From an uncultured Lachnospiraceae bacterium (GTDB lineage: Bacteria > Bacillota > Clostridia > Lachnospirales > Lachnospiraceae), in NCBI GenBank assembly GCA_910577765.1, contig CAJTOV010000014.1, positions 1 through 42,472 on the forward strand: DNA of 42,472 bases, in the 5' to 3' direction. The translations under genes were made by a program, and so were the position numbers. Position 1 is the first letter of the stretch. Every line of letters starts with the position of its first letter. This document shows, piece by piece, positions 22,342-30,869 of this stretch. The notes under the pieces were generated by a model. That model was not told the DNA's origin and made no database searches. It saw only the letters and a program-made list of their open reading frames with translations.

Positions 22342-25203
22342 ATGATCAGCATTGAAATGGAAGACGTCATCGCTGTCCTTCAGTTGTGCAAACCCTATAT
22401 CATAGGAATCATAACCGCGGTGGTGGCCGGAATTGCGGCCATGGCCGCAAGCCATAAGCTCTCAAAGAGCCGGAGGTTTCTGGTACGGGGCCAGGCAGCT
22501 GCAGCCGTGGTGCTGGCCCTGGCAGTCTGTGTAAACGGGATCTGCTTTGGTCCCATGTCCACCCTGATCGGCCTGGCTACGGGAAGCGGAACCTTAAGTG
22601 AGGAAACCAATGAAGAAGCAGCCCGGACCGCAGAAGAGATTATGGGAGAGGGAATTGTGCTTCTGGAAAATGACGGGCTTCTTCCTCTGACCGGGACGGA
22701 CCGCCTGAACCTGTTTGGATGGGAGTCCATTAACCCGGCCTATGGGGGTGCCGGTTCCGGCGGCATCAATGATCTGTATGAGATCGTAAGCCTGACAAAG
22801 GGCCTTGAGAACGCCGGGTTTGAAGTGAACCGGGAGCTGGTGGATTTCTACAGAAGCTACAGCGCCGACAAACCGGAAATGTCCATCCAGAAGCAGAGCT
22901 GGACCCTGCCGGAGCCCACAGCAGCTTCCTACAGTGAAGAGCTGCTTGGGAATGCCAGAGCATTTTCGGATGTGGCAGTGGTAGTGATCTCCCGGAAAGC
23001 CGGAGAGGGGCATAACGATATTCCCATGGATGTAAGCAAAGCATCCTATGACGACAATTCGGCAGAGTATAAGGATTTCCCGGAAGGGGAGCATTATCTG
23101 ACCCTTTCCCAGACGGAAAAGGACCTGGTAGACCTGGTCTGCAACAATTTTGACGACGTGGTGGTCCTTTATAACGGTGCAAACCAGTTTGAACTGGGAT
23201 TTGTGGAGGACTATGAAGCGATCAAAGCCGTGGTATGGTGTCCGGGAACCGGCAATGTAGGCTTCAATGCCCTTGGAAAGATTTTCCGCGGGGAAGTGAA
23301 TCCCTCCGGCAGGACCCCGGATACCTTCATGTACGATATGACTGCGGCACCCTGGTGGAACAATGGCGAGAAGACAGAGTATACCAATCTGGCAGACCTG
23401 GCGGTGGAAGGGATGAATGCGGGAGTACCCCAGGTGTATGCACCGGCTTTCACCAATTACGTGGAAGGTATCTATGTGGGATACCGTTTCTACGAAACTG
23501 CCGCGGAGGAAGGCATCCTGGACTATGCCAAAGCGGTCCAGTATCCCTTTGGCTACGGCTTAAGCTACACCACATTTCAGCAGAAGATGGGAGAACTGAC
23601 GGAAAAGGACGGGACTATTTCCGTGGAGGTGACCGTGACCAACACCGGGGATACCGCCGGGAAGGACGTGGTAGAGCTTTATTATCATCCGCCCTATGCC
23701 AATGGAGGGATTGAGAAGGCATCGGTGAATCTGGCTGATTTTGCGAAGACGGATCTCCTGGAGCCGGGACAGTCCCAGACCGTGACCGTATCTGTGGATA
23801 TGGATGATATGGCTTCCTACGATTACCAGAAGGAGAAGGCTTATGTGCTGGAAGCAGGAGATTATCTGCTCTCCATCAACAGCGATTCCCATACCGTTCT
23901 GGACCAGAAGACTTGTACCGTAGAGCAGACAGTGGTATATGGCAGGGATCACAAGCGTACATCCGATGAAATGGCAGCGACCAATGTATTCGAGGAAGCG
24001 GCAGGGAATGTAACCTACTTATCCAGAGCAGACGGATTCGCCAATCTGGCAGAAGCCGCCAGCACCCCGGCCATAGCAGAGCTGGCAGAGCCCTATGTCT
24101 CCCAGTACCATCTTAACAGCAATTTTGACAAGGGTACCTATCTGGATGACAGGGACACCATGCCTACAACCGGCGCAAAGAATGGCATGAAGCTGGCGGA
24201 GCTGCGGGGGGCGGATTATGAGGATCCCCGGTGGGAGACCCTGCTGGATCAGCTGACCGTGGAGGAAATGGCAGAGATGATCGCCATGGCCGGATACCAG
24301 ACCGGAGCCATGGAGTCTGTAGGCAAGGTGGGAACCCTGGACTTTGACGGCCCGGCAGCCATCAACAACAACTTTACCGGCGTAGGCTCCATGGGCTTCC
24401 CCATTGAGGTGGTGATCGCTTCCACCTGGAACAAGGATCTGGCGGCAGCCTGGGGCCGGAGCATGGGAAAGATGAGCCGGGAAATGGGGGCCCATGGCTG
24501 GTATGCGCCTGGCATGAACACCCACAGAACCCCCTTTGGCGCCCGCAACTATGAGTATTTTTCCGAGGACGGTGTGCTGGCCGGGCAGATGGGGGCCTAT
24601 GCTGTGGCAGGTGCCATGGACTATGGAGTGTACTCCTACATCAAGCATTACGCCCTGTATGAAGGCAATGGAAAAATGGTCAGCGTGTGGTCCAATGAGC
24701 AGGCCATCCGGGAAATCTATCTGAAGCCCTTTGAGATTTCCGTCAAAGAGGGCGGAGCCAATGGGGTCATGGTATCCTGGAGCTTCCTTGGACATAAATG
24801 GACCGGGGAACACAGCGGCCTTCTCAATACGGTGCTCCGGGGCGAATGGGGCTTCCGGGGAATGGCCCTGACCGATTTCTTCCGCAACAACGGCCACGGG
24901 TTTATGAATGCGGACGCAGCGCTTGCCAATGGGGTAGACGCCATGCTTTCCACCTTCGACGGGCCGGAGAACAATGTGGCAGACCCCACCCATCCCACCT
25001 CAGTCCGCCAGATGCGGAATGCCTGCAAGAATGTCATGTATACGGTGGTAAGCAGCTGGGCCTACGACGGAGGGGATGTACATGTAGGCATGGAAGGGTG
25101 GAAGAAGGCGGCAATGGCAGTGGATGCGGTGCTGGCATTGGGACTGGTGGTCCTGGAAGTGATGATTCTGAAAGGATATCAGAGGCGGAAGAAAGAACTT
25201 TGA
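22342..25203 (+). CDS. Membrane-anchored, circularly permuted GH3 glycoside hydrolase
   Basis: A 953-residue GH3 enzyme with inverted domain order. After two N-terminal hydrophobic segments (about 19-37 and 50-70) comes the alpha/beta-sandwich domain (GIVLLENDGLLPL, VVVISRKAGEGHND, LYNGANQFELGF), then a fibronectin-III-like module (EVTVTNTGDTAGKDVVELY). The (beta/alpha)8-like catalytic domain comes last (MEFFGAR-like NTHRTPFGARNYEYFSEDG, YIKHYALYEGNGK). The predicted nucleophile is D845 in ALTDFF. A third hydrophobic segment (about 922-942) and a basic tail end the protein. Inverted GH3 enzymes are known from rumen Butyrivibrio and Ruminococcus. The start has GGAGGAGAAG upstream; an upstream open frame covers the promoter and is rejected. 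Substrate: probably a beta-glucoside or xyloside. Confidence 0.87.
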   Translation: MISIEMEDVIAVLQLCKPYIIGIITAVVAGIAAMAASHKLSKSRRFLVRGQAAAAVVLALAVCVNGICFGPMSTLIGLATGSGTLSEETNEEAARTAEEIMGEGIVLLENDGLLPLTGTDRLNLFGWESINPAYGGAGSGGINDLYEIVSLTKGLENAGFEVNRELVDFYRSYSADKPEMSIQKQSWTLPEPTAASYSEELLGNARAFSDVAVVVISRKAGEGHNDIPMDVSKASYDDNSAEYKDFPEGEHYLTLSQTEKDLVDLVCNNFDDVVVLYNGANQFELGFVEDYEAIKAVVWCPGTGNVGFNALGKIFRGEVNPSGRTPDTFMYDMTAAPWWNNGEKTEYTNLADLAVEGMNAGVPQVYAPAFTNYVEGIYVGYRFYETAAEEGILDYAKAVQYPFGYGLSYTTFQQKMGELTEKDGTISVEVTVTNTGDTAGKDVVELYYHPPYANGGIEKASVNLADFAKTDLLEPGQSQTVTVSVDMDDMASYDYQKEKAYVLEAGDYLLSINSDSHTVLDQKTCTVEQTVVYGRDHKRTSDEMAATNVFEEAAGNVTYLSRADGFANLAEAASTPAIAELAEPYVSQYHLNSNFDKGTYLDDRDTMPTTGAKNGMKLAELRGADYEDPRWETLLDQLTVEEMAEMIAMAGYQTGAMESVGKVGTLDFDGPAAINNNFTGVGSMGFPIEVVIASTWNKDLAAAWGRSMGKMSREMGAHGWYAPGMNTHRTPFGARNYEYFSEDGVLAGQMGAYAVAGAMDYGVYSYIKHYALYEGNGKMVSVWSNEQAIREIYLKPFEISVKEGGANGVMVSWSFLGHKWTGEHSGLLNTVLRGEWGFRGMALTDFFRNNGHGFMNADAALANGVDAMLSTFDGPENNVADPTHPTSVRQMRNACKNVMYTVVSSWAYDGGDVHVGMEGWKKAAMAVDAVLALGLVVLEVMILKGYQRRKKEL

Positions 25204-25249
25204 GAAAAGAGAATATCTGGGACAAATATCCGCAGGAAGGGAGAAGAAG

Positions 25250-27703
25250 ATGAAGCATAAAGAACTCATAGATCAGATGACACTGGAAGAAAAAGCGGCC
25301 TTCTTAAGCGGAAAGTCGGTCTGGGAAACCAGAGAAATAAAGCATCTTGGAATCCCTTCCGTTTTCTTGTCCGACGGGCCTCACGGAGTCCGTAAGCAGG
25401 CAGGAGCCGGAGACCACTTAGGACTCAATGCCTCCCTGGAAGCCACCTGCTTTCCCACAGCCGCAACCGTGGCTAACAGCTGGAACGAGAAGCTGGGAGA
25501 GGAGATTGGGGAAGCCCTGGGTGAAGAGGCCAGGGCCATGGAGGTCCATGTTCTTCTGGGCCCGGGCCTGAACATCAAACGGAGTCCCTTATGCGGCCGG
25601 AATTTCGAATATTTTTCCGAAGATCCTTATCTGTCCGGCAAGATGGCTGCCGCTTATGTCCGGGGGATTCAGAAGAAAGGGGTCTACGGCTGCCTGAAGC
25701 ATTTTGCAGCCAACAGTCAGGAGCTGCGCCGGATGTCCATGGATTCGGTGGTGGATGAGCGTGCGCTGAGGGAGATTTATCTGACCGGATTTGAGATCGC
25801 GGTTAAGGAAGGCCATGCCAAATCCGTGATGAGCAGCTATAATCAGATCAATGGGGTCTATGCCAATGAAGACCGGCATCTTCTGAAAGATATCCTCCGG
25901 GATGAATGGGGCTTTGACGGTTTTGTAGTCACCGACTGGGGCGGGAGCAATGACCATGTAAAGGGAGTAAAAGCCGGTTCCAACCTGGAGATGCCGGCTC
26001 CGGGCCTGGATTCTGCCAGACAGATCCTGCGGGCAGTGGAGAATCAGACTCTGACCATGGAAGAACTGGACCAGTGTGTGGATGATCTGCTGGATGCGGC
26101 CCTGACCCTGGGAAGGAAGAGGACGCCGGAGAGCCGGAAAGAACGGCAACGGCCGGTCCGGGGCTTTGACTGGAAAGCCCACCACAGACTGGCAAAAAAA
26201 GCAGCCCTGGAAAGCGCCGTGCTTCTGAAAAATGAGGAAGGCATCCTGCCTCTGGGTCCCGGAGCACGTGTGGCATTGATCGGCGACTTTGCCTTCACCC
26301 CCAGATATCAGGGAGCCGGCTCATCCATGGTCAATCCCACCAGGGTGGAGACCCTGGCACAGATGATCGGGCACTACGGTCTACAGGTGACAGGCATGGC
26401 CCGGGGATACAGGAGAAACGGCCAGCCGGATGAAAAGCAGCGGAAAGAAGCGGCAGAGCAGGCCCGGCAGGCGGATGTGGTGATCTTCGCTTTCGGCCTG
26501 GACGAACTCAGCGAGTCCGAGGGGCTGGACCGGAGCCATATGCGGATACCGGAAAACCAGATCCGGCTTCTGGAGCAACTGTATCAGGTGAATCCCAATA
26601 TCGTAGGCGTCCTAAGCGGCGGTTCTGCCATAGAGATGCCGTGGCACACCTGCTGCAAGGCGATTCTCCACGGATATCTCTCCGGCCAGGCAGGTGCAGG
26701 TGCCCTTCTGGATCTGCTGACCGGAAGAGCCAATCCCTCCGGGCATTTAAACGAGACATACCCACTGCGTCTGGAGGATACTCCGGCCTTCCGGTATTTC
26801 CCCAGCCGGGAGCGGACCGCAGAGTACCGGGAAAGTATTTTCGTGGGGTACCGGTACTATGATACGGCAAAAGCAGAGGTGCAGTATCCCTTTGGCCATG
26901 GGCTTTCCTACACGAGGTTTGCCTATTCCGGTATGGAACTGTCGGCAGAGGGCGTCACATTTACCATTACCAATATAGGAGAAATGGACGGAGCCGAAGT
27001 TGCACAGATGTATGTGGGACTGCCGGACGCAAAGGTGTTCCGTCCGGAGAAAGAGTTAAAGGGTTTTGCCAGGATATTTCTGAAAAAGGGAGAAAGCCGG
27101 GAAGTCTTCATCCCCTTTGATGACAGAACCTTCCGCTACTGGAATGAAAAGACCGGAGGCTGGGAGACCGAAGGCGGTTCCTACCGGATCCTGGTGGGAG
27201 CCAGCGTGTCGGATATCCGCCTGACCGGAACCCTGCAGGTAACGGGCACCACAGAGATCAGTCCATACCGGCAGGAGGAACTGCCTGATTATTATGCAGG
27301 AAACATCCGGAAGGTAATGAAACAGGAATACGCCCGGCTTCTGGGACGTCCCATTCCGGACGGACACTGGGGCGGGAAGCTGGGGCTCAATGATGCCATC
27401 TGTCAGTTGTATTACGCCAAAAGTCCCCTGGCCAGGCTGGTGTGGCGGTGTCTGACCGCCAGAAAGAAGCGCAGCGAGGCAAAGGGCAAGCCGGACCTGA
27501 ACATTCTCTTTATTTACAATATGCCGTTCCGGGGCATTGCCAAGATGACCAGTGGGGCGGTCAGCATGGAGATGGCAGAGGGGATGGTGGAGGCAGCCAA
27601 CGGGCATTTCTTCCGGGGCCTGGAAAAGCTCGTGGGCGGCTATTTCCGCAATGCCGGAGCCAACCGGGAATTTGAAAAGAGATTAAACAATAGAAGCAGA
27701 TGA
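25250..27703 (+). CDS. GH3 beta-glucosidase-type glycoside hydrolase
   Basis: An 817-residue GH3 enzyme in the usual domain order: catalytic barrel, alpha/beta sandwich, fibronectin-III-like domain. The barrel shows LSDGPHGVR, GPGLNIKRSPLCGRNFEYFSEDP and LKHFAANSQE, with the nucleophile D229 in VVTDWGG. E424 in SESEGLDR is the probable acid/base. There is no signal peptide, so it is probably cytosolic, unlike its membrane-anchored neighbour. About 120 extra residues at the C-terminus (from ISPYRQEELPDYY) form an uncharacterised tail found in some clostridial members. It begins 46 bases after the permuted GH3 gene, so the pair are likely co-transcribed. Exact sugar specificity cannot be read from sequence. 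Confidence 0.92.
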   Translation: MKHKELIDQMTLEEKAAFLSGKSVWETREIKHLGIPSVFLSDGPHGVRKQAGAGDHLGLNASLEATCFPTAATVANSWNEKLGEEIGEALGEEARAMEVHVLLGPGLNIKRSPLCGRNFEYFSEDPYLSGKMAAAYVRGIQKKGVYGCLKHFAANSQELRRMSMDSVVDERALREIYLTGFEIAVKEGHAKSVMSSYNQINGVYANEDRHLLKDILRDEWGFDGFVVTDWGGSNDHVKGVKAGSNLEMPAPGLDSARQILRAVENQTLTMEELDQCVDDLLDAALTLGRKRTPESRKERQRPVRGFDWKAHHRLAKKAALESAVLLKNEEGILPLGPGARVALIGDFAFTPRYQGAGSSMVNPTRVETLAQMIGHYGLQVTGMARGYRRNGQPDEKQRKEAAEQARQADVVIFAFGLDELSESEGLDRSHMRIPENQIRLLEQLYQVNPNIVGVLSGGSAIEMPWHTCCKAILHGYLSGQAGAGALLDLLTGRANPSGHLNETYPLRLEDTPAFRYFPSRERTAEYRESIFVGYRYYDTAKAEVQYPFGHGLSYTRFAYSGMELSAEGVTFTITNIGEMDGAEVAQMYVGLPDAKVFRPEKELKGFARIFLKKGESREVFIPFDDRTFRYWNEKTGGWETEGGSYRILVGASVSDIRLTGTLQVTGTTEISPYRQEELPDYYAGNIRKVMKQEYARLLGRPIPDGHWGGKLGLNDAICQLYYAKSPLARLVWRCLTARKKRSEAKGKPDLNILFIYNMPFRGIAKMTSGAVSMEMAEGMVEAANGHFFRGLEKLVGGYFRNAGANREFEKRLNNRSR

Positions 27704-27857
27704 AACTTATATCAGGGACGTCAAATGCGCCCGCCGGATTTTCATTGGCAGGTGGCGCGTTCCATGCCGGGCACATGGAGGTTATGATGAACGCGGCTGG
27801 AGCCTGACGGTCCGTGAGATTGTATAGAAAATCAAGAAAAGGCGGGGTGGGTAGAAC

Positions 27858-28454
27858 ATGACAGGAATCGCAGAAAGCCGGAACAGCGCCTGGAACAGCT
27901 TTGAAGGAAAACATCCGGGGCTGGCAAAATGGCTGTACCAGATCTTTTACTTTCTTATATTCAGTGCAGGTGTCACGGTCTTTCAGTATCTGGTATTTAC
28001 GTTTATGCCGGGGATTCTGGGAGAAGAGCTTGCGGGTATGGAATTTATGTGGCCCCAGATACCGGTAAAGCTTCTGGGCGTAGAATTCAACTGGAGTCTT
28101 CTGGGATATCAGGTTCTTAAAGACGCGGCAGGTGCCATAAGAATCGGGGGCGGTCTGGGGTACTTCATCAGCTATGAGACTGGCTCCTTCCTGGCCCAGT
28201 GCATTAATTTTCCGTTACAGAGAAATATCACCTTTAAAAGCCACGGGAATGTGGTGTACCAGGCTGTCTGGTATCTGGCCGCGTGGGTGGTCATTTCCCT
28301 GGTCTGCAATGGATGCAACAATCTGTGGATGCCCATAGCCGCCGCATACGTAAGTCCCGCCGTCTACAATATCCTGGTAACCGGGATTACCGGCGGAGTG
28401 TCCATGGTGATTTTCTTCTTCGTGTTTAAGATTATTTTTCCCGGAAATGATTGA
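27858..28454 (+). CDS. GtrA-like small membrane protein
   Basis: A 198-residue integral membrane protein with about four hydrophobic helices. The segment FPLQRNITFKSHGN between helices resembles the conserved Arg-containing loop of GtrA-family proteins, which are thought to assist transfer of lipid-linked sugars across the membrane. The assignment is tentative. It follows the second GH3 gene after 154 bases and ends the apparent glycosidase operon; a role in handling glycans or polyprenyl-linked sugars would fit. The ribosome-binding site (GGGGTGGG) is weak. Confidence 0.6.
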   Translation: MTGIAESRNSAWNSFEGKHPGLAKWLYQIFYFLIFSAGVTVFQYLVFTFMPGILGEELAGMEFMWPQIPVKLLGVEFNWSLLGYQVLKDAAGAIRIGGGLGYFISYETGSFLAQCINFPLQRNITFKSHGNVVYQAVWYLAAWVVISLVCNGCNNLWMPIAAAYVSPAVYNILVTGITGGVSMVIFFFVFKIIFPGND

Positions 28455-28560
28455 AAAGAATCTGTATTTGCGCGAAGCAGTCTGCCAGACGGCTATGTCC
28501 TGTGGTGATCTGGCGGCTGCCGCAGCCGGAAACCGAAAGAAAGGACGCTCCGCAAGATGA

Positions 28561-28622
28561 CCGGCTTTTTGCAGAACGGAATATATATCCCGTGGATTTC
28601 TCCTCCCTGCTGCAAAAGCCGG
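28561..28622. terminator. Possible bidirectional terminator between convergent genes
   Basis: CCGGCTTTTTGCAG (28561-28574) and CTGCAAAAGCCGG (28610-28622) form a nearly perfect inverted repeat, with one extra T in the left arm. It sits between the convergent GtrA-like and cupin genes. The T-rich part is inside the stem rather than after it, so termination is uncertain. Confidence 0.35.
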
Positions 28623-28649
28623 CCATTTTGCGGCACTCCTGTCCGCAGG

Positions 28650-29006
28650 CTATACGCCAACCACCGCATCATCCTTCGTATAGCCTTCCAGGGAATGCTC
28701 CTTCACCTGGATACAGATAAAGCCCATGGCCGTATCTGCTGCCGCAGAGAACTGGCGCATGGCAGCCGGAGCGATCCGCACCCAGTCACCGGCGGCAAGC
28801 TCCACGGTCTCCCCGTCAATGACCACCTTCCCCTTTCCCTCAAGAATCCCATAGATTTCCTCATTCTGTTTATGGGCATGGACAAAGGGTACCCCGGCAC
28901 CGGCCGGAAGATGATTCACACTTACCTCCGCCCCGGTCAGGGAAAGCAGGTCATGAAGCTCGACTCTCGCATCAGAAGCAACACTTACTTTACTAAAATT
29001 TGCCAT
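28650..29006 (-). CDS. Cupin-domain protein
   Basis: A 118-residue single-domain cupin. Motif 1 is well preserved (VPFVHAHKQNEEIYGILEGKG, giving two His and one Glu metal ligands). Motif 2 (AGDWVRIAPAAMRQFSA) has Arg/Gln where the fourth metal-binding His is expected. It may therefore bind metal with three ligands or act as a binding protein rather than an enzyme. The ATG at 29006 has GGAGGT eight bases upstream; a longer frame is rejected. Its own promoter lies at 29253-29281, leaving a leader of about 240 nt. The Rrf2 regulator gene is next upstream on the same strand. Confidence 0.82.
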   Translation of the reverse strand: MANFSKVSVASDARVELHDLLSLTGAEVSVNHLPAGAGVPFVHAHKQNEEIYGILEGKGKVVIDGETVELAAGDWVRIAPAAMRQFSAAADTAMGFICIQVKEHSLEGYTKDDAVVGV

Positions 29007-29252
29007 AATAGGACACCTCCGTTTACTTTGAAAGTTCAGCTCCATCGCCCAGGCGATCTAAAACGTGGGCGCATGGAGGTTTGTCTGGTTATGCCCGCGG
29101 GCAACGAGGCAAGTGGGCATGCCTGCATGCACATCTGGCGGCTGCCGCGAGGGTCAAATATCCCGCAGTTCTGCTGGGCTGCAAGTTTGATGCCCCGTCA
29201 GCCTGCTGCCGGGTATTTGGCTATGATTGTAACTACAGTAGATACAACAATG
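29007..29252 (-). other. Long structured leader of the cupin gene
   Basis: No gene is seen. On the minus strand it would be transcribed as an untranslated leader of about 240 nt. It contains a strong inverted repeat (CTCCATCGCCC at 29040-29050 and GGGCGcATGGAG at 29065-29076) close to the ribosome-binding site, and smaller GC-rich hairpins. I could not match it to a riboswitch class. Confidence 0.4.
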
Positions 29253-29281
29253 GTTATAGCATATTCGCGTTGTAATGTCAA
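29253..29281 (-). promoter_or_regulatory. Promoter of the cupin gene
   Basis: On the minus strand, consensus TTGACA (29281-29276), 17 bases, then TATAAC (29258-29253). The flanking region is A/T-rich. The Rrf2 protein encoded just upstream is the obvious candidate regulator. Confidence 0.65.
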
Positions 29282-29323
29282 TAGTTACATTAAAATTTTT
29301 AAAATTTTTCCATGGTGTGGGTC

Positions 29324-29400
29324 TGACCGTTCAGCCAGGTCTGCGCCTTCGCCGTGCTGACCGTAAGAAGACATAGTGGCCACGGGGAGATACCCCTTCT
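29324..29400 (-). repeat. Degenerate copy of the interspersed repeat
   Basis: The stretch from ACCGTTCAG through GGTCTGCGCCTTCGCCGTGC and CTGACCGTAAGAA parallels the 19771-19820 part of the inverted copy with several substitutions. It lacks the terminal hairpin. It lies downstream of the Rrf2 stop. Confidence 0.6.
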
Positions 29401-29414
29401 GTAGCGCCCTCCGG

Positions 29415-29849
29415 TCACTCTGGTATCAGTACCCGCGCGTCATTCATCACATCCTGTATGGTTACCGCCTTCATCTCCCGCTCCATGGACGCCTGAATAT
29501 GTTCCAGCCGCACATCCAGAATCGAATGAATATGCTTCCCCACCGGACAGAGAGGATTGGGATTTTCGTGAAAATGAAAAAGCTCCCCATCCTCCACACA
29601 ATCCACCGCATGGTATATGTCTAACAGGGTAATCCTGTCCAGGGGACGCGCCACATCCGCCCCTCCGCTGCCCCGCACCACGCTGACAATCCCGGCCTTC
29701 TTTAGCTGCTGGAGCAGCCGCCGGATGACAACCGGATTCACATTGACACTGGATGCCAGAAGCTCACTGGTTACTTTATGGTCATGCTTAAATATCTCAA
29801 TACAGATGAGGACATGAACCGCAATGGTAAATCTGCTTGAAATCTGCAT
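29415..29849 (-). CDS. Rrf2-family transcriptional regulator
   Basis: A 144-residue Rrf2 protein: an N-terminal winged helix (MQISSRFTIAVHVL, LASSVNVNPVVIRRLLQQLKKAGIV, then the wing VRGSGGADVARP) and a dimerisation helix. Cysteines are C16, C84 and C101; the three-Cys cluster of IscR/NsrR (spaced within about 12 residues) is not present, so it may be a non-Fe-S, YwnA-like member or sense thiol chemistry through C84/C101. The ATG at 29849 has GGAGGT four bases upstream; an in-frame GTG at 29861 is possible. It has its own promoter and precedes the cupin gene, its likely target. Confidence 0.87.
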   Translation of the reverse strand: MQISSRFTIAVHVLICIEIFKHDHKVTSELLASSVNVNPVVIRRLLQQLKKAGIVSVVRGSGGADVARPLDRITLLDIYHAVDCVEDGELFHFHENPNPLCPVGKHIHSILDVRLEHIQASMEREMKAVTIQDVMNDARVLIPE

Positions 29850-29881
29850 ATGCACCTCCACATCAACCTTTTTTCAAATAC

Positions 29882-29910
29882 AGTATAACAGAAAAAAACG
29901 GATTCCTCAA
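29882..29910 (-). promoter_or_regulatory. Promoter of the Rrf2 gene
   Basis: On the minus strand, TTGAGG (29910-29905), 17 bases, TATACT (29887-29882). It is divergent from the promoter at 29979-30007. Confidence 0.55.
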
Positions 29911-29978
29911 TGGACAACCGATGTTTCCGGCAGGTGTTTTTCCTACAGGAGGATGCGCCGTCTCAAAGGTTTCCGCAT

Positions 29979-30007
29979 TTGACCTATGCATAGGAATGCA
30001 TTATAAT
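29979..30007 (+). promoter_or_regulatory. Promoter of the sirtuin-like gene
   Basis: TTGACC (29979-29984), 17 bases, TATAAT (30002-30007). The spacer holds a small inverted repeat (TGCATA/ TGCAT), which could bind a regulator. The leader is about 80 nt. Confidence 0.65.
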
Positions 30008-30095
30008 AAACTTGTTTGAAATCTGCCAGGCTGTCTGATCACCCGTTTCCCTGGCAGGACAGCAGACCCAGTGAACAGAAAGGAGCACCCAACCC

Positions 30096-30869
30096 ATGGA
30101 AATACACAATCCATCCCCATCCATCCAGACCAGACTCGCCTCAGCCAGCCACATCCTCATAGGCATTGGGGAAGAATGGCAGATCCTCCCGGACCAGGAT
30201 AAGGAAAAGCAGAACCGGATTCTCTGTGCCTATGATGCCCTGTACCAGCTTCTGAAAGACAAGGACTATTTCATCGTCACCATGGCCACAGACGCCAGGA
30301 TCTATACCACAAGGCTTGGCAGTACCACAGAGCTGGTGGCTTCCCTTAAGATTCAGGAAGAGCCCGCCTTTTCCTGCGCCGCAGACCCTGAGCTTCTGGC
30401 CCGGATGGACAAGATATTTCCTCCGGTAAAGCAGCCTGCCGATACCAGGCAGCTCCGGATCGTGGCCCCCTGCGGCAATGAGACCTGGCGCCAGTGCTCC
30501 CGGTCCTGCACCAAAGATATCTGGGAGCCGGGGGAAATCCCGGATGATATCTGCCCCCACTGCGGTGCGCCCCTGACCGGCAACACCATGGAGGCAGACA
30601 CTTATATTGAAGAAGGCTACCTGCCCCAGTGGAACCGCTTTACCCGGTGGCTGTCCGGAACCTGGAACCAGAAGCTTCTCATTCTGGAGCTGGGGGTAGG
30701 TTTCCGGAATCCGTCGGTGATCCGCTTCCCCTTTGAGCGGACCGCCTGTGCCAACCAGAAGTCCCGCTTAATCCGGGTCCACGGCAGGCTTCCACAGATT
30801 GCCGGGGAGCTGGCCGGACGGGCAGACAGTGTGAGAGAGAATTCCGTGGAATGGATTCTGGAATTATAA
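30096..30869 (+). CDS. Divergent Sir2-like (sirtuin-fold) protein
   Basis: A 257-residue protein resembling NAD-dependent deacylases in layout. A zinc-finger-like set C134-x3-C138...C153-x2-C156 lies mid-protein, and LLILELGVGFRNPSVIRFPFE (193-213) resembles the late NAD-binding strand of sirtuins. The N-terminal GAG-x-S-x-x-SGIPDFR motif is not recognisable (SHILIGIGEEW stands in its place), and the catalytic His of the HG motif is missing from the region before the zinc finger (TMATDARIYTT). It may bind NAD or ADP-ribose without deacylating. The start follows AAAGGAG. The gene is monocistronic, between the Rrf2 gene and hisH; a repeat fragment begins exactly at its stop. Confidence 0.6.
   Translation: MEIHNPSPSIQTRLASASHILIGIGEEWQILPDQDKEKQNRILCAYDALYQLLKDKDYFIVTMATDARIYTTRLGSTTELVASLKIQEEPAFSCAADPELLARMDKIFPPVKQPADTRQLRIVAPCGNETWRQCSRSCTKDIWEPGEIPDDICPHCGAPLTGNTMEADTYIEEGYLPQWNRFTRWLSGTWNQKLLILELGVGFRNPSVIRFPFERTACANQKSRLIRVHGRLPQIAGELAGRADSVRENSVEWILEL

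Noticed and set aside
29007..29252. Known riboswitch in the cupin leader
   Set aside because: No conserved core of the TPP, SAM, cobalamin, FMN or Moco classes could be recognised by eye.
28458..29360. Plus-strand open frame overlapping the cupin gene
   Set aside because: It is antisense to the cupin and its leader, has no ribosome-binding site and encodes no recognisable domain.
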